Below are positions 52,545-61,724 of a DNA stretch of 64,000 nt, piece by piece (position 1 is the first letter of the stretch; each line of letters begins with the position of its first letter). Source of the stretch: Flexibacter flexilis DSM 6793 (GTDB taxonomy: Bacteria; Bacteroidota; Bacteroidia; Cytophagales; Flexibacteraceae); contig NZ_FOLE01000001.1 in assembly GCF_900112255.1 (NCBI RefSeq), forward strand, positions 248,001 to 312,000, in the 5' to 3' direction. The notes beneath the pieces were generated by a model that did no database searches, had not been told where the DNA came from, and saw only the letters and a list, made by a program, of their open reading frames with translations. The position numbers and the translations under genes are program-made.

Positions 52545-54392
52545 TTATTTATCCAAAAACTCCTGAAAAACACGCTGTTCGTAGGCTTTCAGGTTGGCGG
52601 TAGCCGCCGTATCAGGTGTGCCCATTTCAAAAATCAGACTTTTGCCCACATTGTCCCAAGCCCTGCGGCTGTCGGGGCGAATCCAGCCCGCGCCATCATT
52701 AAACGCATAAAACGCAAAAGCATTTTCGGGGGCAAGTGTCGCGATGTTCTGGCTCCACGCATACGGTTTTTGTGGCTGAACGTGAAGCTGTTGCAAAAGC
52801 GTTGCGGCCAAATCAGTTTGGTTACAAACCGTCTGAATGACAGTATCTTGCACGGCCAACGCGCCACCAAGCCAAAGCATCGGAATCGTGAATTTTTCGG
52901 GGGCATGATTCGGCGACTCGTGCGGCAGCCTATGGCCATGGTCGGCAATAATCACCACTACCGTATTTTTCCACCAATCCTGTTTTTGGGCTTGCGCCAC
53001 AAACGCCCCGATACTGCGGTCGGTGTAGCGATGCGCATTCAAAAAAAGTTGCTCTTCGCTGGCGTTAGTCAATGGTTTTTCGTCGGGCACTTCAAACGGT
53101 TCGTGGCTGCTGAGCGTAAAAAGTGTGTAGAAAAATGGCTTGTCTGCGTTTGGTCGTTGGTTGAGGTCGGCCAGCATTTTATTTAGTACAATGTGGTCGT
53201 GTGCGCCCCATTTGGAGTTGCAATCTTTGGCCGAAAAATCATTTTTACCGATTATTTTTTCAAATCCACCATTAAAAAAATAAGAACGCATATTAGCAAA
53301 TTCTGGTTCACCGCCATAATAAAACGCTGTTTGATAGCCTTCTTTGCGCAAGTCGGCGCACAAGTGCGGCAAATGGCGGGTTTTATCGGGATAAGAAATA
53401 ATACTCGTAGTTGGCTGGGCTGGAAATCCGCTCAAAATACTCACCAAACCTTTGTCGCTGCGGTCGCCTGAAGCGTAACAATTACTAAACAAAATGCCTT
53501 GCTTGGCGAGACTGTCAAACTGTGGCGTAATGCCTTTTTCGCCTCCCAAACTCCCAAAAACTTTGGCCGTGGCACTTTCCCAAACGATGAGCAGGACGTT
53601 AGGATTCTTTACTTTAATCCACTGATTGTTAGTGTTTTTTGACTTATTTTGATACAAATTCTTAACTCTTTGCGCCGCTACATTATCCGAAAAAAAAGTA
53701 TAAGGATTTTGTTTGCTGGCACGGTGCGTAAGGGCGTGCATCAAGTTCCAAGCCGCATTTACGGCGGCCTGATTGGCAAAGCGATTAGCCGAAAAATACG
53801 AGGCACTTTGATTGATGGGAATGAGTTGTAGCCCGCCACGCATCGGAATAATAAGCATAGCCGTTAGTAACAAAAATACAGGCGCGAATTTCCAAGAACT
53901 TGGCTTTATTTTGTCCCAAGACCACACCAACCAACGACTAAACAACCAATAAAACACGCCAAAAAATACTACGAAAATACTCACTAACAACAACATAGGT
54001 GCATTGCCCGAAGCGGCCAAAGCCTCACGTGGCGAAGCCAAATACAGCAGCGGTGTGGCATTGAGATGGCTGCCCCATTCTCTGTAAATCTCCAAGTCTG
54101 CCACCACAATCAGCGTCATCAGAAACAAAATAATACCCGTGTAAATTTTCAGGAATTTGGGATAAAACTGTCCCGTATAATCGGTTACGGCAATAAGCAA
54201 AAACGGCAACATACACCAATACGCCGCAAACGACGCATCAAGGCGCAAGCCATACCAGAAAAGTTGGCCGATGGTGCGCACGTCCAAAGCATCGGCCTGC
54301 GCGTGCAAATACAGCAAGAAAATCGCTTTGGCTACCACAAAAAACAGAATGGTAAAGGCGTAGTATTGCAACAAAAATAGAATTTTGCGCAT
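52545..54392 (-). CDS. LTA synthase family sulfatase-fold membrane enzyme
   Basis: The 615-residue protein has five N-terminal membrane helices (to about residue 200) and a periplasmic sulfatase/phosphatase-like domain: NVLLIVWESATAKVFGSLGG, then ASGDRSDKGLVSILSGFP and VVIIADHGHRLPHES with the metal-binding Asp-His. In Gram-positive LtaS the nucleophile is a Thr; here the matching position in GDRSDKG appears to be a Ser. In Gram-negative bacteria relatives add phosphoglycerol or phosphoethanolamine to envelope glycans. Substrate unknown. It overlaps no neighbour. Confidence 0.9.
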   Translation of the reverse strand: MRKILFLLQYYAFTILFFVVAKAIFLLYLHAQADALDVRTIGQLFWYGLRLDASFAAYWCMLPFLLIAVTDYTGQFYPKFLKIYTGIILFLMTLIVVADLEIYREWGSHLNATPLLYLASPREALAASGNAPMLLLVSIFVVFFGVFYWLFSRWLVWSWDKIKPSSWKFAPVFLLLTAMLIIPMRGGLQLIPINQSASYFSANRFANQAAVNAAWNLMHALTHRASKQNPYTFFSDNVAAQRVKNLYQNKSKNTNNQWIKVKNPNVLLIVWESATAKVFGSLGGEKGITPQFDSLAKQGILFSNCYASGDRSDKGLVSILSGFPAQPTTSIISYPDKTRHLPHLCADLRKEGYQTAFYYGGEPEFANMRSYFFNGGFEKIIGKNDFSAKDCNSKWGAHDHIVLNKMLADLNQRPNADKPFFYTLFTLSSHEPFEVPDEKPLTNASEEQLFLNAHRYTDRSIGAFVAQAQKQDWWKNTVVVIIADHGHRLPHESPNHAPEKFTIPMLWLGGALAVQDTVIQTVCNQTDLAATLLQQLHVQPQKPYAWSQNIATLAPENAFAFYAFNDGAGWIRPDSRRAWDNVGKSLIFEMGTPDTAATANLKAYEQRVFQEFLDK

Positions 54393-54430
54393 GATTTAAT
54401 TTAATGATTATAAGGTTTTTACAAAAAAAA

Positions 54431-55150
54431 TTAGTCGATTTTAATGGCTTGGCCTTCGCCTTTGCGCACGATAGCAAGTACAGGATTGTGTTTGTAGAAA
54501 ATATTACCTGTGCTCAGGATTTGCCCTTCCAGTTTGTCCGAACAGTTTATCGTAATATTAGTTTCGGCACCTTGATGGACATACGCGCTTTTCACTACAA
54601 AATTTTCGGTGTGCAGTTTGGGGGTCTTATCCAAACTAAATTTGGCGTAATTGCTTTGCCCGCTCAGACGCAATGTGCCCAAACTATTGATGTCCGTATA
54701 AAAATTCTGGGCATTAATATTGGCATCCACTTCCGACACGCCATAAATATTCAACGTAAAATTATCGGTCTTTAATTGATTGGTAAACATGATATTACCA
54801 AAACCCTTTTGCGTGATTTCGTATAAATTTTTTACGTGCAAAAACACCTTGAGTTTACGCTTATAAGTGCGAACCCAATTGCATTTGTTGTGGTTGGCGA
54901 TGTACAGCGTGCCATTGTTTACGTCGGTTTTGATGGACGGAAGCAAGTTTTCGCCACCTTCGAGGCGCAAACTAACGGCGGTGTCGGCGGTAACGTACAG
55001 GTCTATATTGTCGTCTATCACAATACGCTGAAAATCTGCTACTTCACGGCTGATTTGTTTGGTATGTCCTGTACTTTTCAGGCAGTCGGGCGCGTCGGGG
55101 TTGCTACACGTGGCAAGGGCAAAAGCCGCCAACCAAAACCATTTTTTCAT
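54431..55150 (-). CDS. DUF2807 adhesin-head-like putative lipoprotein
   Basis: The 239-residue protein begins MKKWFWLAAFALATCSNPDAP, which looks like a lipoprotein leader with Cys15 as the lipidated residue, although Thr precedes the Cys. The mature part is a beta-helix-like DUF2807 domain with repeats such as LRLEGGENLLPSIKTDVNNG and NLYEITQKGFGNIMF. Such proteins are anchored in the outer membrane in Bacteroidota with no fixed function. The stop is 38 bases before the LTA-synthase-like gene start, so they may form one unit. Confidence 0.85.
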   Translation of the reverse strand: MKKWFWLAAFALATCSNPDAPDCLKSTGHTKQISREVADFQRIVIDDNIDLYVTADTAVSLRLEGGENLLPSIKTDVNNGTLYIANHNKCNWVRTYKRKLKVFLHVKNLYEITQKGFGNIMFTNQLKTDNFTLNIYGVSEVDANINAQNFYTDINSLGTLRLSGQSNYAKFSLDKTPKLHTENFVVKSAYVHQGAETNITINCSDKLEGQILSTGNIFYKHNPVLAIVRKGEGQAIKID

Positions 55151-55386
55151 TTTCTTTGATTTAAAAACTTAGTAAAAGCGTTGGCAAAATTATGGATTGT
55201 TGGGCGGATAAAAAACAAACTTCTTACGGAATATTAACGAACTGTTAATCAAATTTTTAGCAAAAAAAGCGAGGATTTCGGTCGTTTTTCATTGATTTTT
55301 CAAAAGCAGCCTCCTACATTTAGAAGCAATTATATTTTTTTAAATAGATAAGCCCTTTTCTTAATTTTTTGTTAGAAATAAATACA

Positions 55387-57042
55387 ATGAAAACAGCAAA
55401 AACCGCACAACGCTCGTATGTAAGCGGGGCAAGCAATGTTCCCTTACTCGGCCAAACGATTGGCGAAAACTTGCGCGAAACCGTTGCCAAATTTCCGCAA
55501 CGCGATGCGCTTATATGCGTAGAACAACAATATAGAGCCACTTACGCCGAATTTTGGGAGCAAGTGGAGCAAGTGGCCAAAGCGTTTTTGGCTTTGCACG
55601 TGCGCAAAGGCGACCGCGTCGGGATTTGGTCGCCCAACCGATACGAATGGGTACTGGTGCAATACGCCACCGCACGCATCGGAGCTATTTTGGTGAATAT
55701 AAACCCCGCTTACAGAGCTGCCGAACTTTCGTATGCACTCACGCAGTCGGGGATTTCGGTATTGGTTTCTGCCGTAGCTTTCAAAGACAGCAACTACAAA
55801 CAAATGGTGCAAGAAGCCGAAGAGGTTTGTCCAGAGCTGCGCAAAACCATCTTTTTTGATGAAAATTGGGACGAGTTTTTGCAAGGCACAAGCCACGTTT
55901 CTACGCACGATTTGGAAGCCGTAGAAGCTACTTTGCAATTCGATGAACCCATAAACATTCAATACACGTCAGGCACGACGGGCTTCCCGAAAGGCGCGAC
56001 GCTTACGCACCATAACATTCTGAACAACGGTTATTTTATTGGCCAACGCCTCAACTATACGGAGCTTGACCGCGTGTGTATTCCTGTGCCGTTTTATCAT
56101 TGTTTTGGCATGGTAATCGGTAATTTGTGTTGCACATCGCATGGGGCTTGTATGGTGGTTCCGTCGGATAGTTTTGAGGCCGCCAAAACGCTGTATGCCG
56201 TAGAAAAAGAAAAATGTACGTCGCTTTATGGCGTGCCTACAATGTTCATTGCTGAGCTACAACATCCTGATTTTGAGAAATATAACCTTACTTCTTTGCG
56301 CACTGGCGTGATGGCGGGTTCGCCTTGCCCTGTGGAAGTAATGAAGCAAGTGCAGTCTCGGATGTATATGCGCGAGGTTGGTATTTGCTATGGCATGACG
56401 GAAACTTCACCCGTTTCTACCCAAACCAAAATCGGCACGCCACTGGAAAAACAAGTAAGTACCGTTGGTACGATTCACGACCATTTAGAAATAAAAATCA
56501 TTGACCCAAGCACAGGCCAAACCATGCCGCGCGGCGTGGCTGGTGAGCTTTGTACACGTGGCTATTCAGTAATGTTGGGTTATTGGAATAATCCAGAAGC
56601 TACGCGCGAGGCCATAGACGCAGGCCGCTGGATGCACACTGGTGATTTGGCTACGATGGACGAGGAAGGTTATATCAATATCGTTGGCCGCATCAAAGAT
56701 TTGATACTACGTGGCGGCGAGAATATTTATCCGCGCGAAGTGGAAGAGTTTTTGCACAAACACGAAGCCGTTGCCGACGTGCAAGTAATCGGTGTGCCAA
56801 GCGAAAAATATGGTGAAGAAGTAATGGCTTGGGTCAAACTCAAAGAAGGTTATAATCTGACGGCAGAAGATTTGCAGGTCTATTGCAAAGCGCACATCGC
56901 ACGTTACAAAATCCCGAAATATTGGAAATTCGTGGACGGCTTCCCGATGACGGTTTCGGGCAAAGTACGTAAAATCGCCATGCGCGAAGAGTCTATCGCC
57001 GAACTGGGTTTGGAGCACGTCGCCAAAATCAAAACGTCATAA
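55387..57042 (+). CDS. AMP-forming acyl-CoA synthetase
   Basis: The 551-residue protein activates a carboxylic acid to its CoA thioester through an acyl-adenylate. Signatures: [16 protein letters not shown] (ATP loop), [45 protein letters not shown] with the Asp and [16 protein letters not shown], with the C-terminal catalytic Lys in VSGKVRK. It is most like medium-chain fatty acyl-CoA ligases. The start at 55387 is preferred over 55369. Probably part of fatty-acid use with the hydroxyacyl-CoA dehydrogenase 1.3 kb on. Confidence 0.93.
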   Translation: MKTAKTAQRSYVSGASNVPLLGQTIGENLRETVAKFPQRDALICVEQQYRATYAEFWEQVEQVAKAFLALHVRKGDRVGIWSPNRYEWVLVQYATARIGAILVNINPAYRAAELSYALTQSGISVLVSAVAFKDSNYKQMVQEAEEVCPELRKTIFFDENWDEFLQGTSHVSTHDLEAVEATLQFDEPINIQYTSGTTGFPKGATLTHHNILNNGYFIGQRLNYTELDRVCIPVPFYHCFGMVIGNLCCTSHGACMVVPSDSFEAAKTLYAVEKEKCTSLYGVPTMFIAELQHPDFEKYNLTSLRTGVMAGSPCPVEVMKQVQSRMYMREVGICYGMTETSPVSTQTKIGTPLEKQVSTVGTIHDHLEIKIIDPSTGQTMPRGVAGELCTRGYSVMLGYWNNPEATREAIDAGRWMHTGDLATMDEEGYINIVGRIKDLILRGGENIYPREVEEFLHKHEAVADVQVIGVPSEKYGEEVMAWVKLKEGYNLTAEDLQVYCKAHIARYKIPKYWKFVDGFPMTVSGKVRKIAMREESIAELGLEHVAKIKTS

Positions 57043-57067
57043 TTTCTTGCAAATCAATTTCATATAT

Positions 57068-57114
57068 AAACAAAAAATCCTACTTCGTACTCAATGAAGT
57101 AGGATTTTTTGTTT
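57068..57114. terminator. Bidirectional terminator, acyl-CoA synthetase and AI-2E gene
   Basis: Perfect 19-base arms (57068-57086 and 57096-57114; cores AAAAAATCCTACTTC and GAAGTAGGATTTTTT) around a 9-base loop. The right arm overlaps the last bases of the converging AI-2E gene. Confidence 0.95.
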
Positions 57115-58231
57115 ATAGTAATGGTTTTTGGTATCGGCTAAACACCTGATAGCGTTTGTAACCGTTGGCCAGCTCCGTAAAAGACACGCGCAACACCGTA
57201 TAAACAGGAATCGCCGACACCATGCCAATCACGCCAGCAAGCGACGCTCCCGCAAAAATGGCTACAAATATTTCCAACGGATGCGCTTTGACGGTTTTAG
57301 AAAAAATGATAGGCTGTAACAAAATATTGTCGATGAGGTGTACAATAGTTGCCACCCCAATAATTTGCAGAATCAGAACGCCGTATTGTTCGCCCGTCCA
57401 AGTCAGAGGCGCGGTGGTAAGTCCCACAATCACAGCCACCAGTCCGCCCACAAACGGCCCGATGTACGGAATTACGTTGATAAAAGCGGCGAAAACAGCT
57501 ACCGTAAAGGCGTATTCTATCCCGATGATGGTCAGCCCCGTAGAAGTCAATGTAAAAATGGCAAAAGTCTGTAACAGCAAGCCCAGCAGATAGTTAGTGA
57601 GAAGTTTTTCGATTTTGTAAAGCGCGGCAATCGTCATTTCAAAATAGGCATTGGGGACGATGGACAGAAACAACCGTTTCAAAATTCCTTTTTCGTAAAG
57701 CAAAAAGAAAGTAATAAACGTAACAGCCAACAGCCCAATGAAAAACTGACTCGTAAAATTAATGAAATGGTTAATTACTTTGCTGGCATCTAAGGCTGTA
57801 ATGTCCGACAAAAAATGGTCTTCGAGCGCATCGACCATAAAACCTTCTTGCTTGTCGTGTACGAGTTGTTTTTTGATAAGAAACTTTTCTAATACATTGA
57901 TTGGCTCTTCAATGGAAGCGAGCATTTTATCCATTTTGATTTGCTCAATCATTTCTAACTGATTGGAAACAAGCGGAATAAACATGACCACCAAAAGCGT
58001 TACGACACCCAACAGCACCGCATACGCAATCAGAATCGCGACCACGCGCGGCAACCCGACCACTCCCAAAAACTTGAAATGCGTAATGCCGCTTACCATT
58101 GGTTTGAGTATCGTGGCCAAAATCACGGACACGACGATATACAAAACAATGTTGGAGAAAACCCAGCCGACCAGCAACAACAAGGCCACCAGCACCGCAA
58201 TTTTGAGTGTAAATTTATTGAGTAGAAACAT
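57113..58231 (-). CDS. AI-2E/PerM family transporter
   Basis: The 372-residue membrane protein has about eight helices and the family features: N-terminal pairs of helices, a hydrophilic middle (residues 100 to 160), FINVIPYIGPFVGGLVAVIV near 265 and a C-terminal IDNILLQPIIFSKTVKAHPL near 310. Members export autoinducer-2, small molecules or sodium; the substrate here is unknown. The stop codon overlaps its terminator. Confidence 0.93.
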   Translation of the reverse strand: MFLLNKFTLKIAVLVALLLLVGWVFSNIVLYIVVSVILATILKPMVSGITHFKFLGVVGLPRVVAILIAYAVLLGVVTLLVVMFIPLVSNQLEMIEQIKMDKMLASIEEPINVLEKFLIKKQLVHDKQEGFMVDALEDHFLSDITALDASKVINHFINFTSQFFIGLLAVTFITFFLLYEKGILKRLFLSIVPNAYFEMTIAALYKIEKLLTNYLLGLLLQTFAIFTLTSTGLTIIGIEYAFTVAVFAAFINVIPYIGPFVGGLVAVIVGLTTAPLTWTGEQYGVLILQIIGVATIVHLIDNILLQPIIFSKTVKAHPLEIFVAIFAGASLAGVIGMVSAIPVYTVLRVSFTELANGYKRYQVFSRYQKPLL

Positions 58232-58324
58232 AGACGACTTAAATATACAGCGATTTTAGCGGATTCTTTCGCTTTTTCAAAACGGATATTTACTTTTGAA
58301 AAACACCAACATTTTCCAAATCAA

Positions 58325-59176
58325 ATGACAAACGTAAAAACGATTGCAGTTATTGGCGCAGGCACAATGGGACAAGGGATTGCCCAAGTGGCCGCTGCCG
58401 CAGGCTTTGAAACATTGCTCTTTGATGCACAGGCTTCTATGGCACAAAAAGCCCTTGCCACCATCGAAAGCCATTTGGCCAAAGCCGTGAGTTTGCAGAA
58501 AATAACTGCCCAGCAACAAGCCGAAACATTTTCTCGCATTCGGGTAGTAGAAGAGTTGGCGCAAGTGAAAGCCGATTGCATTATAGAAGCCATCGTGGAG
58601 CGGCTCGACATCAAGAAAACACTTTTTGCGCAGCTCGAAGCCCAAAACTCCGCCCAAACGATTTTGGCTTCCAATACCTCCTCTATTTCCGTAACGCAAA
58701 TTGCGCAAGGTTTGCAGCACCCCGAAAGAGTCGTAGGAATGCACTTTTTCAATCCTGCGCACCTGATGAAACTCGTGGAAGTGATTAGCGGCGCGGCCAC
58801 TGCTCCGTACTATGCCCAGCAAGTGTACGAACTGGCGCAGCGCATGGGCAAAACGCCTGTCATGGCCAAAGATGCGCCAGGCTTTATTGTGAATCGGGTG
58901 GCGCGGCCATTTTATACCGAATCGCTGAAACTGGCGGAAGAAAAGGTGGCCGACATCGCCGACATTGACCGACTGTTGGAGTCGGCGGGTTTTCGGATGG
59001 GCGCGTTCAAACTCATGGACATGATTGGCATGGACGTAAATTTTGCCGTTACCAGTTCGCTGTACGCAGGTTTTCACCAAGAGCCGCGCTTCAGACCCAA
59101 CCGCCTACAACAACAAAAAGTAGATGCGGGACATTTAGGCCGTAAAACGGGCAAAGGTTTTTATGACTATGAATAA
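58325..59176 (+). CDS. 3-hydroxybutyryl-CoA dehydrogenase
   Basis: The enzyme interconverts 3-hydroxyacyl-CoA and 3-oxoacyl-CoA with NAD(P). The 283-residue protein has IAVIGAGTMGQGIAQVAAAA at the N-terminus, ASNTSSISVTQIAQGLQHPE, GMHFFNPAHLMKLVEVI with the catalytic His and the KDAPGFIVNRVARPFYTES motif near 181. The C-terminal domain ends DAGHLGRKTGKGFYDYE, complete. Its stop overlaps the start of an AraC-type regulator gene. Confidence 0.94.
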   Translation: MTNVKTIAVIGAGTMGQGIAQVAAAAGFETLLFDAQASMAQKALATIESHLAKAVSLQKITAQQQAETFSRIRVVEELAQVKADCIIEAIVERLDIKKTLFAQLEAQNSAQTILASNTSSISVTQIAQGLQHPERVVGMHFFNPAHLMKLVEVISGAATAPYYAQQVYELAQRMGKTPVMAKDAPGFIVNRVARPFYTESLKLAEEKVADIADIDRLLESAGFRMGAFKLMDMIGMDVNFAVTSSLYAGFHQEPRFRPNRLQQQKVDAGHLGRKTGKGFYDYE

Positions 59177-59900
59177 ACAATTGTATTTCGGTGGCTACTG
59201 GGGTTTGTTTGTGGGCACATTCGAGGAGAATTTGCCGCATCGGCATTACGCCACCCAAATCAGCGTGAGCAGTGGCGCAGCAATTGGTATTGTGTCGGAA
59301 ATGCAAACCCAAACTTTTGAGGCTTGCCTTATCAAAGGCAATGTGTTGCATCAGTTCCAGTGTCCAGATCTACATTTACTTTTACTCATTAGCCCTACTT
59401 CGTCGGTAGGGCATTTTCTTAATAGTCTGACCAGCAGCAATGTGGCGGCAATGCCCGCAACACACGCGCAATTTTTACAAGAAATATTAAACGCTCTTGT
59501 AAATAAAAAAATAGACTTTGGGCAGTTGGTGGAGCAAGTAAATCAATGGCTTGAGGGGTTGCGCTGCCAGTGCCAAACCAACGACCATTGGAACGAAGAC
59601 CGCATCACGAAAGCCATTCTTTTTTTGGAACAAAACTTCAACCGCGTGGTTTCGCTTTCCGAGATTGCCGACTATTGCCATTTGTCCGAAAGCCGTTTTT
59701 TGCATTTGTTCAGGGCACAGACGGGCATTAGTTATAGGCGTTTTCAGCTTTGGAATAAAATGGCCGCATCCGTGCGTGTGCTTACGACTCAATCCATTAC
59801 CCAAACGGCGCATGAATTTGGTTTTACGGATAGTGCGCATTACTGCAAAATCTTCAAAGAAAACTTTGGTTTTAGCCCCAAATTCTTAGCCAAAATATAG
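59163..59900 (+). CDS. AraC-family transcriptional regulator
   Basis: The 245-residue protein has a variable N-terminal sensing part with an HYATQISVS-like cupin pattern and a C-terminal double HTH: FNRVVSLSEIADYCHLSESR (first helix pair) and TQTAHEFGFTDSAHYCKIFK with FGFSPKF (second). The gene starts 14 bases inside the dehydrogenase gene (or 8 bases if the second ATG at 59169 is used), so it is translationally coupled to it. It may control a fatty-acid unit, but the ligand is unknown. Confidence 0.9.
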   Translation: MTMNKQLYFGGYWGLFVGTFEENLPHRHYATQISVSSGAAIGIVSEMQTQTFEACLIKGNVLHQFQCPDLHLLLLISPTSSVGHFLNSLTSSNVAAMPATHAQFLQEILNALVNKKIDFGQLVEQVNQWLEGLRCQCQTNDHWNEDRITKAILFLEQNFNRVVSLSEIADYCHLSESRFLHLFRAQTGISYRRFQLWNKMAASVRVLTTQSITQTAHEFGFTDSAHYCKIFKENFGFSPKFLAKI

Positions 59901-59974
59901 CCAGTTTATACAATTTTGGGCGGCGAGCAATGCCGAATTTTGTCCTATCAAAACAATCAAACTTAAAAAGATTT

Positions 59975-60679
59975 ATGATGGAAAATTCAGCTCGTTATTT
60001 AGCGCAAACGCCCATTTTGGATTATCAAAATCCAGCCATTGCCCAACTCGTAAAAGACCAAATGTGGCGCACAATGCCGCCAGTGGAACGCGTAAAAGCC
60101 ATTTATACGTTTGTGCGCGACCAAATTTTGTTTGGGTACAATGCTTCCGACCAGCTCAAAGCCTCGCAAGTGTTGGCCGACGGCTATGGGCAATGCAACA
60201 CGAAAGCCACTTTGCTCATGGCATTGCTGCGCGCTGCGGATATACCGTGTCGGATTCATGGATTTACGATAGACAAAGCCCTACAAAAAGGCGCGATTTC
60301 GGGCATTTGGTACGCACTTTCTCCCCAAAACATTCTGCACAGTTGGGTAGAAGTTTGGGTAAATGATACTTGGTATTTTCTGGAAGGTGTGATTTTGGAC
60401 AAAAAATATTTGGCAGCCCTGCAAAAACGTAATCCTGATTGCCAAACATTCTGTGGCTTTGGGGCGTACACCGACGATTTGCAGCAGCCCCCCATCGACT
60501 GGAATTTGAATAATACCTATATTCAGGACAAAGGCATTAACCAAGATTTTGGCGTTTTTGACTCACCCGACCAATTTTATGCTCTTCACCAACAAAAACT
60601 AAATTGGTTCAAACGCTTGGTTTTTGAGCGAGTAGCCCGACACTTGATTAATGCCAATGTGCGCAGTATTAGGAAATAA
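59975..60679 (+). CDS. Transglutaminase-like domain protein
   Basis: The 234-residue product from 59975 has a transglutaminase/cysteine-protease-like core: YGQCNTKATLLMALLRAADI with the catalytic Cys near residue 75, HSWVEVWVNDTWYFLEGVIL with the His near 120 and an Asp in the last part. The stretch IPCRIHGFTID is typical. Such proteins may be peptidases or cross-link proteins. A second ATG is at 59978; the longer frame from 59930 lacks conserved residues. Confidence 0.85.
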   Translation: MMENSARYLAQTPILDYQNPAIAQLVKDQMWRTMPPVERVKAIYTFVRDQILFGYNASDQLKASQVLADGYGQCNTKATLLMALLRAADIPCRIHGFTIDKALQKGAISGIWYALSPQNILHSWVEVWVNDTWYFLEGVILDKKYLAALQKRNPDCQTFCGFGAYTDDLQQPPIDWNLNNTYIQDKGINQDFGVFDSPDQFYALHQQKLNWFKRLVFERVARHLINANVRSIRK

Positions 60680-60832
60680 TTTAATATAACTTTTGCACTT
60701 ATTTCTGCTAAGTAAACTCAAAGCAAATGGTTACTTTGGGTATTATCGCTCACATGGTAGTTTATGAAAATAAGTAATAACTCGCCAGCTAGAAGCATCC
60801 CAATACAAGTCAAGACGGTAAATATCTTGTCG

Positions 60833-61417
60833 CTACATTTGTTTCAAATACGCCTCGATGGTCGGGGCAAAATGTGCGTGTTCGAGGCGCAACACTTTCG
60901 CGCCAATGTCTTCGGGCGTGTCGGTGGCCGCAATGCTACATTTGGCCTGAAACAACACTTGACCTTTGTCGTATTCTTGGTCTATGAGATGAATCGTCAT
61001 GCCAGATTCTGTTTCGGCAGCGGCTTTTACAGCCTCGTGTACGTGATGGCCATACATTCCTTTTCCGCCAAATTTGGGCAACAAAGCAGGGTGAATATTA
61101 ATAATTCGTTGCGGGAAAGCCGCTATCAAATTGCTGGGTACAAGCCACAAAAAACCAGCCAACACCAACACATCCGCTTCCACGCGTCGCAACTGCTCCA
61201 GCACCGCATCTGTTTGGTAAAAATCCGTGCGCGAAAACACAAAAGTTTCTACGTTTAGGGCTTTGGCGCGTTCCAGCGCGTAGGCTTTGGGCGTGTTGGC
61301 CAACAATAACACTACTTTTCCAAAATCATTTTCTTGGAAATGCTCCATTATTTTTTGGGCATTGCTGCCCGAACCCGAACAAAAAATAGCGATACGCTTG
61401 GGGTTGGATTGGTTCAT
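60833..61417 (-). CDS. purN: Phosphoribosylglycinamide formyltransferase
   Basis: PurN adds formyl from 10-formyl-THF to glycinamide ribonucleotide in purine synthesis. The 194-residue protein begins KRIAIFCSGSGSNAQKIMEH, the family N-terminus with the substrate-binding loop, and has LAGFLWLVPSNLIAAFPQRI and the active-site IINIHPALLPKFGGKGMYG with the catalytic Asn and His. The Asp follows in VHLIDQEYDKGQVL. No other pur genes are adjacent, but guaA is close on the same strand. Confidence 0.95.
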   Translation of the reverse strand: MNQSNPKRIAIFCSGSGSNAQKIMEHFQENDFGKVVLLLANTPKAYALERAKALNVETFVFSRTDFYQTDAVLEQLRRVEADVLVLAGFLWLVPSNLIAAFPQRIINIHPALLPKFGGKGMYGHHVHEAVKAAAETESGMTIHLIDQEYDKGQVLFQAKCSIAATDTPEDIGAKVLRLEHAHFAPTIEAYLKQM

Positions 61418-61492
61418 TTTTCCAAAAATAAAAATTTGATAATCAGGATTATAAAAAAGAAATTATTGCGCACCGTCAAGCAATAGTTGTTT

Positions 61493-61660
61493 AAGATGCC
61501 ACACCTACGGCGTTTTTCTACTTCCTAAATTCCAATTTGCTACAAAGATGCCAAGCCTAAAGGCTTTGTTATTACCCAAATAAATAAATCCGTTAGGATT
61601 GAAATATTGGTAGCTAAAAGCTATTCGATAAAACAAAAACACCGTAGGTGTGGCATCTTT
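61493..61660. repeat. Second cluster of palindromic repeat units
   Basis: Four units: ACACC-TAC-GGCGT (about 61501-61513), AAGCC-TAAA-GGCTT (61553-61566), AATCC-GTTA-GGATT (61587-61600) and ACACC-GTA-GGTGT (61639-61651). The two outer units face each other, forming an 18-base inverted repeat (61493-61510 and 61642-61659, ends AAGATGCC/GGCATCTT). The inner units have the same flanks as the 48.4 kb cluster. No gene is seen in 61418-61724. Confidence 0.78.
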
Positions 61661-61676
61661 CCGTAACAACACCAAA

Positions 61677-61712
61677 TCCAACACCTTCCACCAAAATGCG
61701 AAAGGTGTTGGA
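61677..61712 (-). terminator. Terminator after guaA
   Basis: Perfect 11-base arms TCCAACACCTT and AAGGTGTTGGA with a 14-base loop, 13 bases past the guaA stop; T-run on the minus strand is weak. Confidence 0.65.
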
Positions 61713-61724
61713 CTTTAGACAATG

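Noticed and set aside
55444-55962. Minus-strand frame of 172 codons opposite the acyl-CoA synthetase
   Set aside because: Shadow of a gene with intact adenylation motifs; no recognisable domain.
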